Notes: generated by a model not told the origin, from the sequence alone. Shown: positions 52,160 through 61,936, counted from the stretch's first letter. The stretch: 64,000 nt of DNA from Bradyrhizobium lablabi (GCF_900141755.1 NZ_LT670844.1:2542001-2606000), one strand, 5' to 3'. Made by a program: numbers and translations.

Positions 52160-53704
52160 TCACATCCGCACTTCGATCAGCCGCGGTCCCTTTTCCGGAA
52201 CCGCCTCCGCCAGCGCCTTGACGAATTCATCCACGGTCGTGACCGCGCGGGCGGCTACGCCCATGCCCTTGGCGAGCGCGACCCAGTCGAGCGTCGGGCG
52301 GTCGATCTTCAGCATGTCGAGCGCGCGCTGGCCGGGCTCGCCGGCGCCGACGCCGTCGAACTCGCCACGAAGAATCTGGTAGATGCGATTGGCGAACACG
52401 ATGGTGGTGACATTGAGACCTTCGCGCGCCTGGGTCCACAGCGCCTGCAGCGTGTACATCGCGCTGCCGTCGCCGACCATGCAGATCACCTTGCGGTCGG
52501 GACAGGCGACCGCAGCGCCGGTTGCGACCGGCGGCGAAAATCCGATCGAGCCGCCCATGTTCTGCAGCCAGTCGTGCGGATGGGCGGCTGCCGTCGGCGG
52601 AAAGAAACCGCGGCCGGTGGTGATGGATTCGTCGATCACGATGGCGTTTTCCGGGATCGCCATCGCGATCGCCATCGCGATCGAGGCGTGGGTCAGCGGG
52701 CCCGTCGGCTTTGAAAGCTCGACCATGGCTTGCGGTTTTGCATCCTGTGGCTTGGCGCCGAGCGCGGAGGCCAGCGCCTCAAGTGCGGCGACCGAATTCT
52801 CGCCGCCCGAGGTCATGCGATGCACCTCGCAGCCCGCGGGCTTGAGCATGCTCGGCTTGTTCGGATAGGCAAAGAACGCCACGGGATCATTGGCCTCGAC
52901 CAGCACGATGTGCCTGAAATCTTTCAGGATCGGCAGTGCCTGCTCGATCACGTAAGGAATCCGGTCGATCGAGAACCTCCCGCGGCCGCGCGCCATCCGC
53001 GGATTGTAGGTCTGGCCCATCACCTTGCAGCCGGTCTTGCCCGCGATCTGCGCCGCGAGCTTTAGGCCATGCTCGGTCAGCGCGCTGCCGGTGAGCAACA
53101 GAAGTGTCGGCTCGCCGCCGCGCAGCGCCTTTGCGGCGGCGTCGACCGCCTGCGGGGAATAGCTGGCGCGCTGCTGGTCCTCCGGCACCTGCGCGATGCC
53201 GTCGGCCTCGTTCCAGGCGGTGTCGGCCGGCAGGATCAACGTTGCGATCTGGGGCGGTGAGCTTTTGGCGGCGGCGATGGCGGCGGCGCCGTCCCTGGCG
53301 ACGGATTGCGCATCCGGCGAGGTCCGCACCCAGGCCGACATCGGCCGCGCCAGGCCCTCGATATCGGAGGTCAGCGGCGCGTTATATCCGATGTGATAGA
53401 CGGCGTGCTGGCCGACGATGTTGACGATGCCGGAATTGGCCTTCTTGGCGTTGTGCAGATTGGCGAGGCCATTGGCGAGGCCGGGGCCAAGATGCAACAG
53501 CGTCGAGGCCGGCGTGCCCTTCATGCGGAAATAGCCGTCGGCAGCGCCCGTCACCACGCCCTCGAACAGGCCGAGCACGCAGCGCATGCCCTCGACCCGG
53601 TCAAGGGCGGCGACAAAATGCATCTCGGAGGTGCCGGGATTGGCGAAGCAGACATCGACGCCGCCTGCGACCAGGGTCCGCACCAGACTTTCCGCACCGT
53701 TCAT
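52160..53704 (-). CDS. Thiamine-diphosphate enzyme, acetolactate-synthase-like
   Basis: A 514-residue ThDP-dependent enzyme of the acetohydroxyacid synthase/benzoylformate decarboxylase superfamily. The Pyr domain has NPGTSEMHFVAALD and the cofactor-activating Glu region LFEGVVTGAADGY. The PP domain has the Mg-ThDP motif GDGSAMYTLQALWTQAREGL...NRIYQ. There is no regulatory subunit gene, so it is not the main IlvB; it may be a decarboxylase or lyase for an unknown 2-keto acid. The ATG at 53704 follows GGGAGCG. A short GCGATCGCCATC repeat encodes AIAMAIAMAI. Confidence 0.8.
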   Translation of the reverse strand: MNGAESLVRTLVAGGVDVCFANPGTSEMHFVAALDRVEGMRCVLGLFEGVVTGAADGYFRMKGTPASTLLHLGPGLANGLANLHNAKKANSGIVNIVGQHAVYHIGYNAPLTSDIEGLARPMSAWVRTSPDAQSVARDGAAAIAAAKSSPPQIATLILPADTAWNEADGIAQVPEDQQRASYSPQAVDAAAKALRGGEPTLLLLTGSALTEHGLKLAAQIAGKTGCKVMGQTYNPRMARGRGRFSIDRIPYVIEQALPILKDFRHIVLVEANDPVAFFAYPNKPSMLKPAGCEVHRMTSGGENSVAALEALASALGAKPQDAKPQAMVELSKPTGPLTHASIAMAIAMAIPENAIVIDESITTGRGFFPPTAAAHPHDWLQNMGGSIGFSPPVATGAAVACPDRKVICMVGDGSAMYTLQALWTQAREGLNVTTIVFANRIYQILRGEFDGVGAGEPGQRALDMLKIDRPTLDWVALAKGMGVAARAVTTVDEFVKALAEAVPEKGPRLIEVRM

Positions 53705-53929
53705 TATTCGCTCCCGTTCGCGACCGCGTTTAAAACCCACCCGAGATCAATCATTCCCAGCGCGTTTCGTCAAAGGGTTCGCCGGGCAAGGCTGCCATAC
53801 CAGCGCAAGTGATGGGGTTTTTTAACCGCACCCTTTGAAAATCGATAGCGCTCACGGGCTCTTTGCTTGCGAAATCGCGCCGATTATGGCCTCTCTCGCG
53901 GCCGAAGCGATTTTTTTGCGGGGGCGAAG

Positions 53930-54505
53930 ATGATCCGTACGTTTGCTGTGCTGATTGCGGCGGTGAGTTTGCTGGCCGGTGCCGGTGAGGCGCGAGCCCA
54001 GGGTTTTTTTGACTCGCGGGATATCATGGGCGGCGGGCCCAATTTCAGCCTGGGCGGCTCTAGCCCGATCCCGCGGCAGACCGTGAACTTTACCGGCAAT
54101 TACGCGCCCGGCACGATTCTGATCGACACCGCCGAGCGGCGACTGTACCTCGTGCTCCCCAACGGCCAGGCGCTGCGCTACGGCATCGGCGTCGGCCGCG
54201 ACGGTTTTCGCTGGGGCGGCACCCATCGCATCTCCGCCAAGAAGGAATGGCCGAGCTGGACCCCGCCCTCGCAGATGCTGGCGCGCCGCCCCGATCTGCC
54301 GCGCCACATGTCCGGCGGCATCGACAACCCGCTCGGGGCGCGTGCGATGTATCTGGGATCGACGCTCTATCGCATTCACGGTTCCAACGAGCCGGAAACC
54401 ATCGGCCAGGCGGTCTCGTCCGGCTGCTTCCGCATGACCAATGAGGACGTCGTCGATCTCTATAGCCGCGTCTCGGTCGGCACCACGGTGGTCGTGAAGA
54501 ACTAG
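53930..54505 (+). CDS. L,D-transpeptidase (YkuD family)
   Basis: A 191-residue periplasmic enzyme with a signal peptide (MIRTFAVLIAAVSLLAGAGEARA) and a YkuD domain. The catalytic signature is H150-G-SNEPETIGQAVSSGC166-FRM. It forms 3-3 peptidoglycan cross-links or attaches proteins to diaminopimelate, as is usual in Rhizobiales, which have many such enzymes. GGGGCGAAG just before the ATG at 53930 supports the start. Confidence 0.88.
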   Translation: MIRTFAVLIAAVSLLAGAGEARAQGFFDSRDIMGGGPNFSLGGSSPIPRQTVNFTGNYAPGTILIDTAERRLYLVLPNGQALRYGIGVGRDGFRWGGTHRISAKKEWPSWTPPSQMLARRPDLPRHMSGGIDNPLGARAMYLGSTLYRIHGSNEPETIGQAVSSGCFRMTNEDVVDLYSRVSVGTTVVVKN

Positions 54506-54537
54506 GGTTTGCCGCGACGCCGACCCATATTCATTTG

Positions 54538-54656
54538 TCGTCCCTGCGGAAAGCAGGGACCCATAACCCAGGCTTTAGTTGTTGCGCGAAAGCCGTCAAG
54601 CCGCGTCTCTCAAAACAACCGCCGCGGCGTATGGGTCCCTGCTTTCGCAGGGACGA
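54538..54656. repeat. Palindromic repeat CGTCCCTGCGGAAAGCAGGGACCCAT ... AGGGACGA
   Basis: About 119 bp with outer arms TCGTCCCTGC/GCAGGGACGA, nested hairpins (CCCTGCGGAAAGCAGGG; CCCTGCTTTCGCAGGG) and ACCCATA/TATGGGT inner arms. It lies between the transpeptidase and DUF2927 genes. Confidence 0.75.
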
Positions 54657-54674
54657 TGGTGTTAGTGTTGTGCA

Positions 54675-55478
54675 ATGACCCGATCCTCACATTTCCCGAT
54701 GACCGCGATCGCGTTGGCAACGATCGCGTTCGGCAGCGTCGTCGCGTCGCTGCCAGCATCGGCTGAAATCCCCGCCATCGCCTCGCGCCAGCGCGCGGAG
54801 AAGAAGGCATTCACCGATACCGAGATCATCGACGGATTTCTAAAAACCGCGTTCGGCGCCGAATATCATCTTGCCGGCCGGGTCGACCGCATCCGGAAAT
54901 ACAAAGCGCCCGTGCGCGTGTTCGCGGATGGCAAGTCGCAGAACCGCAAGGCGCAGCTTGCAAAAGTCGTGGCCGACATCGGCGCGAAGGTCGCGCATCT
55001 CGACATCGCGATGGCAGAAACCGCCGAGGCCGCCAATGTGCTGGTCCAAATGGTGCGCGACCGCGATCTCTATCGCACGATTTCAAAATCTTACGGCAGT
55101 GAACGGGCGCGCGAGATAAAAACCTCGCTCGATCCGCAATGCCTCTCGGGTTTCCGCAAGAACGAACGATATGAGATCGAGCATTCCGACGTCATCCTCA
55201 CCACAGACAACGGCGATTTTGTCTTCTTCGACTGCGCCTATGAAGAGCTATTACAGTCGCTGGGACCGATCAACGACACCTCCTCGGTGCCCTGGACCAT
55301 GTTCAACGATGAGGTGTCGATGGGATTTTTCGACGTCTACGACCAGTACATCCTGAACATTCTTTATGATCCGCGCATCACAGCCGGCATGAATGTCGAG
55401 GAGGTCAAGGCGGTGCTGCCCGAGGTGCTCGCCGACGTGCGGGCCTGGGTGAGGAAGGTGAATAATTTGCCGGAGTGA
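54675..55478 (+). CDS. Exported DUF2927 protein
   Basis: A 267-residue protein with a signal peptide (HFPMTAIALATIAFGSVVASLPASA) and a DUF2927 domain: FTDTEIIDGFLKTAFGAEYH, LAGRVDRIRKYKAPVRVF, LDPQCLSGFRKNERYEI and SVPWTMFNDEVSMGFFDVYDQYILNILYD. The late part resembles zincin-like protease folds in having conserved polar residues, but no HExxH is present. The function is unknown. It ends 9 bases before a repeat that is split by an insertion sequence. Confidence 0.7.
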   Translation: MTRSSHFPMTAIALATIAFGSVVASLPASAEIPAIASRQRAEKKAFTDTEIIDGFLKTAFGAEYHLAGRVDRIRKYKAPVRVFADGKSQNRKAQLAKVVADIGAKVAHLDIAMAETAEAANVLVQMVRDRDLYRTISKSYGSERAREIKTSLDPQCLSGFRKNERYEIEHSDVILTTDNGDFVFFDCAYEELLQSLGPINDTSSVPWTMFNDEVSMGFFDVYDQYILNILYDPRITAGMNVEEVKAVLPEVLADVRAWVRKVNNLPE

Positions 55479-55486
55479 GATAACGC

Positions 55487-55564
55487 CGTCATGGCTGGGC
55501 TTGTCCCGGCCATCCACGCCTTTCTTGCCGCCCCCGCTAAGACGTGGATGCCCGGGACAAGCCC
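55487..55564. repeat. Left part of a palindromic repeat split by an insertion sequence
   Basis: CGTCATGGCTGGGCTTGTCC...GACGTGGATGCCCGGGACAAGCCC. It matches the intact copy at 43502-43591; the end of the repeat (CGGGCATGACG) is found at 56845-56855 after the insertion. Confidence 0.8.
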
Positions 55565-56834
55565 ACCACTGTCCGGTTCGATTTTTGTAGACAGGGTGCA
55601 TGACGAGGATTCTTCTGTGTTTTGAGCGCTTCGCACACGTTCGAGACACCGAAGGAGGTCCACGCCATGCGGCATCAGAATAGCGTATTTCACAGTCTAA
55701 CAAAGCACGTTCCTTGGTCTAAGTTCGAACAGATCGTGGAGAAGTACGGGGCCGACCGGCTGGTGCGGAAATTGACGACGAAGCGTCAGTTCATCGCATT
55801 GCTGTACGGGCAATTGAGCGGCTCGACGAGCCTGCGGGAGGTCGTGACCGGGATGGCGAGCCACGAGACGCGGCTTTATCACGTGGGGGCGGCACCGGTG
55901 AAGCGTTCGACGATGTCGGACGCCAATTCGACGCGGCCTTGGCAAGTGTTCAGCGAGCTGTTCGCGCAGATGCTGCCGCAAGCGCATCGTGGGCTGCGGC
56001 GCGCGACGGCAGACGCGGTCCGGCTCATTGATTCCACCAGTGTTCGGCTCTCCAGCCTGAGCGAAGGCTGGGCGACATTTTCGGCCGATGTGTTCGGCGC
56101 CAAGGCGCATATCGTCTACGATCCGAATGCCGATCGGCCGGTTTACTTTGCGGTGACGCCCGCTAACGTCAACGACATCACAGCCGCCAAGGCGATGCCG
56201 ATCGAGCCGGGCGCAACCTACGTCTACGACCTCGGTTATTACGATTATGGCTGGTGGGCGCGGCTCGATGACGCCGGCTGCCGCTTCGTGACGCGACTGA
56301 AGAAGAATACCCCGTTCAGCGTGGTAAAGGAGAACCGCGTCCCCAAAAACAGCAATATTCTGCGCGACCGCATCGGTCATTTGCCGGCCCGGCTCGCCAA
56401 CAGCCGCAAAAATCCGCTGCAAGTTCCGGTCCGAGAGATCACCGTGATCATCGACACCGGTAAGCTGTTGCGCATCGTGACCAATGATCTCGACGCGCCG
56501 GCAGAAGAGATCGCAGAGCTTTACAAACAGCGCTGGCAGATCGAATTGTTCTTTCGCTGGGTCAAGCAGACGCTTCGAATCAGGCACTTCATCGGTGTCT
56601 CCGAGAATGCCGTCCGCATTCAGATCGCCATCGCCCTGATCGCCTTTCTCATCTTGCGCATGGCCCAGCTGGCTCAAAAAGCGGTGCACAGCCCTCTCGA
56701 ATTTGCCCGCCTCGTCCGCACCAACCTCATGCACAGACGCCCGATCAACCATTTGCTCGAACCCCTACAGCCGATCCCGATAAACCCCGATCAGTTGAAA
56801 CTTGGACTATACTTCCAATGAACCGGACAGTGGT
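55565..56834. mobile_element. IS4-family insertion sequence (1270 bp), apparently intact
   Basis: Perfect 15-bp terminal inverted repeats ACCACTGTCCGGTTC / GAACCGGACAGTGGT, flanked by the 11-bp target duplication GGGACAAGCCC (55554-55564 and 56835-56845). It contains a single full-length transposase gene whose stop codon lies in the right inverted repeat. The duplication is identical on both sides, which suggests fairly recent insertion. Confidence 0.93.
55667..56821 (+). CDS. IS4-family transposase (DUF4372 N-terminal domain)
   Basis: A 384-residue DDE transposase beginning MRHQNSVFHSLTKHVPWSKF, the DUF4372 type. Catalytic residues: Asp in VRLIDSTSVRLS, Asp in YVYDLGYYDYGWW, and Glu in YKQRWQIELFFRWVKQTLRI. 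The ATG at 55667 has AAGGAGG 8 bases upstream; the open frame extends 15 codons further but without support. No disruption is visible, so the element may be active. Confidence 0.92.
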   Translation: MRHQNSVFHSLTKHVPWSKFEQIVEKYGADRLVRKLTTKRQFIALLYGQLSGSTSLREVVTGMASHETRLYHVGAAPVKRSTMSDANSTRPWQVFSELFAQMLPQAHRGLRRATADAVRLIDSTSVRLSSLSEGWATFSADVFGAKAHIVYDPNADRPVYFAVTPANVNDITAAKAMPIEPGATYVYDLGYYDYGWWARLDDAGCRFVTRLKKNTPFSVVKENRVPKNSNILRDRIGHLPARLANSRKNPLQVPVREITVIIDTGKLLRIVTNDLDAPAEEIAELYKQRWQIELFFRWVKQTLRIRHFIGVSENAVRIQIAIALIAFLILRMAQLAQKAVHSPLEFARLVRTNLMHRRPINHLLEPLQPIPINPDQLKLGLYFQ

Positions 56835-56874
56835 GGGACAAGCCCGGGCATGACGAGTTGTGTTGGAATAGCGG

Positions 56875-57969
56875 TCAATTCTTCCCGCCGCAGATCGCCT
56901 TGAGCGAGGCCCATTCCTCGGGCGTCAGCAGCGGCGGGCCGCTTGGCGGCTGATCTTCTTGTCTCATGCGCGCCAGGCGATCCTCGGTCAGGGGATGGCT
57001 CGCCAGGATGCTTGGGATGTGGTCGCCCTGCTTTCCCGTGACGCGAAACAATAACTCGCCCATCGGCTTCGGCGACCGGCCGAGCCGGTGCATCACCTCG
57101 ATCGCAAAATTGTCGGCATTTTGCTCGGCCTCGCGCGAATAGGACGCCGTCACCAGCTGGCGCGACGCAAAGATCACCGCGCCGGAGCCGGTGACGTCGC
57201 CGAACAACAGCCCGATCAGGAACGAGGTGCCGCCATTGTAAATCAGGACACGCATATTATCGCGATGCTTCAAATGACCGAGCTCGTGCGCCAGCACACC
57301 TGCTATTTCATCCGCGTTCTCTGCCTTCGCCAGCAACGCGCTGAACAGATAGACCTTGCCGCCGGGAAGCGCGAACGCATTGGGGATAACGCTCGACAGC
57401 ACCGCGGTCTGCACCGAAGTATCGAGGCCTGCGGCTTCGCGCAGCGCATTGACGAGTTTTGCAAACGCCTTCTGTCCGGCGCCATTGCTGCAGACCTGGT
57501 TGCCGAATATCGCCTTGACCTGGCCGTCCGAAACTTCGCCAAGGCGCCGTTCGAGGGACTGCGGCACCAGCGGCGTGAGACGGTCGGCGGCGAGTGGGAC
57601 GCCGTACAAAACCATGGCGACGATCGAGACCGCCGCCGCGAGCGACCAGCCGATGATTTTCGCGATGCCACGGCCGGGGGTATTCTCATCCAGCCGCGCA
57701 CAGCGGGAGGTGATTTCGGCCATCACGGCCGCATCGCGGATCTCGAGCCGGGCCAGCGCCGGCGCCGTCAGGCTGGTCAGGCGGAGCGTACCGGAAGGGC
57801 TGTCGGCGCGGCGAATATCGGCATAGGGCCACGCGGAAATCTTGTGGCCATCCTCGTTGATTTCGAGCTCGCCGGCGAAGTTAAGCGTGACCGTGCGCCG
57901 CCGGTTCGACGTCCCGTCGAAAAAAACAGCCGGCCTGAGCGGCGTATCCTGTCCAGGGCCGTTATCCAT
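56875..57969 (-). CDS. Membrane-anchored M48 family zinc metallopeptidase
   Basis: A 364-residue protease. Residues 1-100 form a small beta-rich N-terminal domain (RRTVTLNFAGELEINEDGHK), residues 103-125 one membrane span, and the M48 domain follows with zinc motif HELGH at 228-232 and SREAEQNADNFA providing the third ligand. It is likely periplasmic and may act in envelope quality control like BepA/LoiP. It starts 13 bases after the DUF898 gene, so the two form an operon. Confidence 0.88.
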   Translation of the reverse strand: MDNGPGQDTPLRPAVFFDGTSNRRRTVTLNFAGELEINEDGHKISAWPYADIRRADSPSGTLRLTSLTAPALARLEIRDAAVMAEITSRCARLDENTPGRGIAKIIGWSLAAAVSIVAMVLYGVPLAADRLTPLVPQSLERRLGEVSDGQVKAIFGNQVCSNGAGQKAFAKLVNALREAAGLDTSVQTAVLSSVIPNAFALPGGKVYLFSALLAKAENADEIAGVLAHELGHLKHRDNMRVLIYNGGTSFLIGLLFGDVTGSGAVIFASRQLVTASYSREAEQNADNFAIEVMHRLGRSPKPMGELLFRVTGKQGDHIPSILASHPLTEDRLARMRQEDQPPSGPPLLTPEEWASLKAICGGKN

Positions 57970-57982
57970 TCATGCTCACGAA

Positions 57983-59110
57983 TTAAAAGCCGGCGACATC
58001 GAGTCCATCGGCGATACCCTCGCCCAGCGCACTCGCCAGATCGCCCCTTGCGGAAACATTGGCCGCCGCCTCGATGCCGTGCACATTGGTCGAGGCGAGC
58101 ACCCGCACCCACAGATCCCGCATCAGATAGACCCGCATCAGCACATTGATCGCCAGCGCAAACCCAAGATAGCCGATACCCACGAGCACCAGAAACGGAA
58201 TATTCCTGGCCGACATATGCGGCCCGAAGAACTGATCGGCCGGCACTCCGCTCAGGCTTATCGTCAGAGCCGTGCAGGCCCCGACATAAACTGAAAATGC
58301 CAGCCCCAGCAGCAGAAGCCAGCCGATGAACTTCCAGTAAAGGCCGATCAGCGCGCCGCGCGGCATGGTCGATTCCAGGCGCACGTCGCCAAAGCGAATG
58401 CCTGAAAGCCACCACTGCCATTCCACCGCCTTGAACGCGCCATAGACGAAGGGCCCGAGCGGCGTCACATAGAGCGGCGCCAGGAGCCACAGCCACCAGC
58501 CGCGCTTGAAGAACTCGGAGCCCCGGCCCTCAAAGCTGCCTTGCAGATCGCCGTAATAGGAATGCCGCATCTTGTAGCGCTCGAGGGCTGCTTCACGCCA
58601 CGGCAGCAGCAGGCCAAGGGTCAGTCCGACCAACATGGCCCAGAGCGCGGCGCGCGCGGCATAGGCCCAGCCGGAGCCGCTCATCCAGAACCTCACCCCG
58701 CGCCACACCGTGCGGGTCAGCCGGTAGCGCCGCGCGCGGTAGATCGCGAATTGACCAAACAGATAGAAGAACGCCAGCAACGGAAAGCTGGCGAACGCCT
58801 TGACGCGCTCGGCCTCAAGGCTGGCGAGCAAATAAGCCAGATAAACCGGCACGATAATCGCGAGCGCGAACAGAAACCCGATCAGGAGTTCCTTGGCGCG
58901 GCCGGTATATTCCGCGGCATCGCCATCGATCAGGGTGTTCGACCACAGATGCCGGCGGATGTCGGTAGCCAGCCAGAACCGGTAAAAGCCGACCGTGATC
59001 AGCTCGAGCCCCGCACCGCGCAGCACGAGGCGGAAAAATTGCTTGCGGTCGCCGGAAAACGCTACCGGCAAATGCGGCGGAGCCTGCGGCACCAGACTGA
59101 TCTGATCCAT
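57983..59110 (-). CDS. DUF898 (YjgN-like) integral membrane protein
   Basis: A 375-residue protein with about seven to eight spans. The N-terminus FSGDRKQFFRLVLRGAGLEL then ITVGFYRFWLATDIRRHLW is the DUF898 hallmark, and it recurs as KRGWWLWLLAPLYVTPLGPF and GLYWKFIGWLL. The function is unknown. Pairing with an M48 protease whose N-terminal domain is non-peptidase suggests a joint envelope role. Confidence 0.85.
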   Translation of the reverse strand: MDQISLVPQAPPHLPVAFSGDRKQFFRLVLRGAGLELITVGFYRFWLATDIRRHLWSNTLIDGDAAEYTGRAKELLIGFLFALAIIVPVYLAYLLASLEAERVKAFASFPLLAFFYLFGQFAIYRARRYRLTRTVWRGVRFWMSGSGWAYAARAALWAMLVGLTLGLLLPWREAALERYKMRHSYYGDLQGSFEGRGSEFFKRGWWLWLLAPLYVTPLGPFVYGAFKAVEWQWWLSGIRFGDVRLESTMPRGALIGLYWKFIGWLLLLGLAFSVYVGACTALTISLSGVPADQFFGPHMSARNIPFLVLVGIGYLGFALAINVLMRVYLMRDLWVRVLASTNVHGIEAAANVSARGDLASALGEGIADGLDVAGF

Positions 59111-59211
59111 AAATCAACTCTTGATTGCAATTGCGCGATAATGAAACATATAGAACATGGATTTGTGAACATAGCTTTGTCGGCCGAGACGAAATCCGGT
59201 TCGAATGGCTT

Positions 59212-60384
59212 TTACGCCGATTTCTCGAACAGTTCCCGGCCGATCAGCATGCGCCGGATTTCACTGGTGCCGGCGCCGATCTCGTACAGCTTGGCGTCGC
59301 GGAGCAGCCGCCCGGTCGGATAGTCGTTGATATAACCGTTGCCGCCGAGCAGCTGGATCGCATCGAGCGCGCATTGCGTCGCCTTTTCCGAGGCGTAGAG
59401 GATGGCGCCGGCGGCGTCCTCGCGCGTAGTCTCGCCGCGGTCGCAGGCCTTTGCGACCGCATAGACATAGGCGCGCGAGGCATTCATCGTGGTGTACATG
59501 TCGGCGATCTTGCCCTGCACCAGTTGAAAGGTGCCGATCGGCTGGCCGAACTGTTTTCGTTCATGCACATAGGGCATCACCACGTCCATGCACGCCTGCA
59601 TGATGCCGAGCGGACCCGCGGCCAACACCGCGCGCTCGTAGTCGAGGCCCGACATCAACACGTTGACGCCGCGGCCGACCTCGTTCAGCACGTTCTCTTC
59701 CGGCACTTCGCAATTATCGAACACCAGCTCGCAGGTGTCGGAGCCGCGCATGCCGAGCTTGTCGAGTTTTTGCGCGGTGGAAAATCCCTTCATGCCCTTT
59801 TCGATGATGAAGGCGGTGATGCCGCGCGGCCCGGCCGCGGCATCGGTCTTGGCATAGACCACCAGCGTATCGGCGACCGGGCCGTTGGTGATCCACATCT
59901 TGCTGCCATTGATGACGAAGCGGTCGCCCTTCCTCTCGGCGCGGGTCATCATCGAGACCACGTCGGAGCCGGCGTTAGGTTCCGACATCGCCAATGAGCC
60001 GACATGTTCGCCGGAGATCAGTTTTGGGAGATATTTCCGCTTCTGCGCCTCGTTGCCGTTACGGCGGATCTGGTTGACGCAAAGGTTGGAATGCGCGCCG
60101 TAGGAAAGCCCGACCGCAGCGGAAGCGCGGGAAATCTCCTCGACCGCGATGCAATGCTCGAGATAGCCGAGCCCCGAGCCGCCATATTCCTCCTCGACGG
60201 TGATGCCGTGCAGACCGAGCGCGCCGATCTTGGGCCAGAGATCCCTCGGAAACTGATTGCTCTTGTCGATCGCGTCAGCCCGCGGCGCGATCTCGTTGCT
60301 CGCGAAATCGTGCACGGTCTCGCGGATCGCATCCGCAGTTTCGCCGAGATCGAAGTTGAATATCCGTTGCGCGTTGGGAATCAT
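59212..60384 (-). CDS. ivd: Isovaleryl-CoA dehydrogenase
   Basis: A 390-residue FAD-dependent acyl-CoA dehydrogenase. Motifs: [15 protein letters not shown] (FAD/substrate), [17 protein letters not shown], catalytic Glu250 in [16 protein letters not shown] (the IVD-specific position, equivalent to human Glu254), and [20 protein letters not shown]. It oxidises isovaleryl-CoA to 3-methylcrotonyl-CoA in leucine breakdown. The usual partners mccA/mccB and hydratase are not adjacent in the window. GGAGG precedes the ATG by about 10 bases. Confidence 0.88.
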   Translation of the reverse strand: MIPNAQRIFNFDLGETADAIRETVHDFASNEIAPRADAIDKSNQFPRDLWPKIGALGLHGITVEEEYGGSGLGYLEHCIAVEEISRASAAVGLSYGAHSNLCVNQIRRNGNEAQKRKYLPKLISGEHVGSLAMSEPNAGSDVVSMMTRAERKGDRFVINGSKMWITNGPVADTLVVYAKTDAAAGPRGITAFIIEKGMKGFSTAQKLDKLGMRGSDTCELVFDNCEVPEENVLNEVGRGVNVLMSGLDYERAVLAAGPLGIMQACMDVVMPYVHERKQFGQPIGTFQLVQGKIADMYTTMNASRAYVYAVAKACDRGETTREDAAGAILYASEKATQCALDAIQLLGGNGYINDYPTGRLLRDAKLYEIGAGTSEIRRMLIGRELFEKSA

Positions 60385-60625
60385 GGCGGCCTGCCTCCGG
60401 GCAAATCATGCGGCTTTTCGCAAGGCTAGAGCCTTATTCTTTGCAAATAAGCTTGTCACGGGCTTCGCGCCCTGAGAAGGGGCTTCCGCGGTATACCAGC
60501 GGGCCGGCCCGGTAGGCGGCCGAATGCGGCAAACTCGCCCTTGCTCTGGCGCGCGCAACCGGATGTAATTCGCCCAAACGACGCGCTTTGCGGAACCAGC
60601 AAGCGGCCAATCAGGGAGCTGCCCG

Positions 60626-61897
60626 ATGCACGGGACGATCGAAACCGTTCAAGTTGCCGACCAGAACGCCGCGCGGGAGCAGGCCTATTCGCTGCCGCTG
60701 GCACAATTCGATCCCGGCGATCCCGAATTGTTTCGCTCCGACAGCTTCTGGCCCTATTTCGACCGGCTGCGCAAGGAAGAGCCGGTGCATTACTGCAAGG
60801 ACAGTATCTTCGGGCCGTATTGGTCGGTGACCAAATACAACGACATCATGGACATCGAGACCAATCACGCGGTGTTCTCCTCGGCAGCTTCGCTCGGCGG
60901 CATCACCATCCGTGACGTCCCCCCGGACCTGCGCCGCGAAAGTTTTATTGCCATGGATCAGCCGCGGCATAGCGCGCAGCGCAAGACCGTGGCGCCGATG
61001 TTTACGCCCACCCATCTCGACCAGCTCGCGATCAACATCCGCAAGCGCTCGGCCGAATGCCTGGACAATCTGCCCAGGGGTGACGTGTTCGACTGGGTCG
61101 ATCGGGTTTCGATCGAACTGACCACCCAGATGCTGGCCGTGCTGTTCGACTTTCCCTGGCAGGACCGCCGCAAACTGACGCGCTGGTCCGACATGGCAAC
61201 GACACTGCCCGGTCCGGGCGGGCTGGTCGCAACCGAAGACGAGCGGCAGGCCGAACTAATGGAATGCGCGACGTATTTCGCAAAGCTCTGGAACGAGCGC
61301 ATCAACCAGCCGCCGAAGAGCGATTTGTTGTCGATGATGGCGCATGCCGAAGCCACCCGCGACATGGACCCGAAGAATTTCCTCGGCAATCTTATCTTGC
61401 TGATCGTCGGCGGCAACGACACCACGCGCAACACCCTGTCGGGCAGCATCTATGCCTTGAACAAGAATCCGGATCAGTACCGGAAGCTGCGCGAAAACCC
61501 GGCATTGATCGACAGCTTCGTGCCGGAGGTGATCCGCTGGCAGACGCCGCTGGCGCATATGCGCCGCACCGCGCTGGAAGACATCGAATTTCGCGGCAAG
61601 CAGTTCAAGAAGGGTGACAAGGTCGTGATGTGGTACGTCTCGGGCAACCGTGACGAAGAGGTGATCGAGCGTCCCTACGAATTCATCATTGACCGCGCCC
61701 GGCCGCGCACCCACCTCTCCTTTGGCTTCGGCATCCACCGTTGCGTCGGGATCAGGCTTGCCGAGCTGCAGCTGAAGATCATCTGGGAAGAAATCCTGAA
61801 GCGTTTTGACACGATCGAGGTGGTCGAAGAGCCCAAGCGGGTGTATTCCAGTTTTGTCAAAGGCTATGAGACCCTGCCGGTGAGGATCGCCGGCTGA
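60626..61897 (+). CDS. Cytochrome P450, CYP153-like (copy 1)
   Basis: A 423-residue soluble P450. I-helix GGNDTTRNTLSG, ExxR region PEVIRWQTPLAHMRRTA, and heme loop HLSFGFGIHRCVG with Cys373. The WQTPLAHMRRTA and VMWYVSGNRD segments are those of the CYP153 group, which hydroxylates terminal positions of alkanes and fatty acids. No ferredoxin or reductase gene is adjacent, so electrons must come from elsewhere. AGGGAG lies 8 bases before the ATG. It is divergent from ivd and in tandem with a second P450. Confidence 0.85.
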   Translation: MHGTIETVQVADQNAAREQAYSLPLAQFDPGDPELFRSDSFWPYFDRLRKEEPVHYCKDSIFGPYWSVTKYNDIMDIETNHAVFSSAASLGGITIRDVPPDLRRESFIAMDQPRHSAQRKTVAPMFTPTHLDQLAINIRKRSAECLDNLPRGDVFDWVDRVSIELTTQMLAVLFDFPWQDRRKLTRWSDMATTLPGPGGLVATEDERQAELMECATYFAKLWNERINQPPKSDLLSMMAHAEATRDMDPKNFLGNLILLIVGGNDTTRNTLSGSIYALNKNPDQYRKLRENPALIDSFVPEVIRWQTPLAHMRRTALEDIEFRGKQFKKGDKVVMWYVSGNRDEEVIERPYEFIIDRARPRTHLSFGFGIHRCVGIRLAELQLKIIWEEILKRFDTIEVVEEPKRVYSSFVKGYETLPVRIAG

Positions 61898-61936
61898 AGC
61901 GCAAGCCAGCGCGAAAGCATTTGGGACGGATCAGCG

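Noticed and set aside
52620..52700. GCGATCGCCATC microsatellite as a regulatory repeat
   Set aside because: It lies inside the ThDP-enzyme gene and simply encodes AIAMAIAMAI without breaking the frame.
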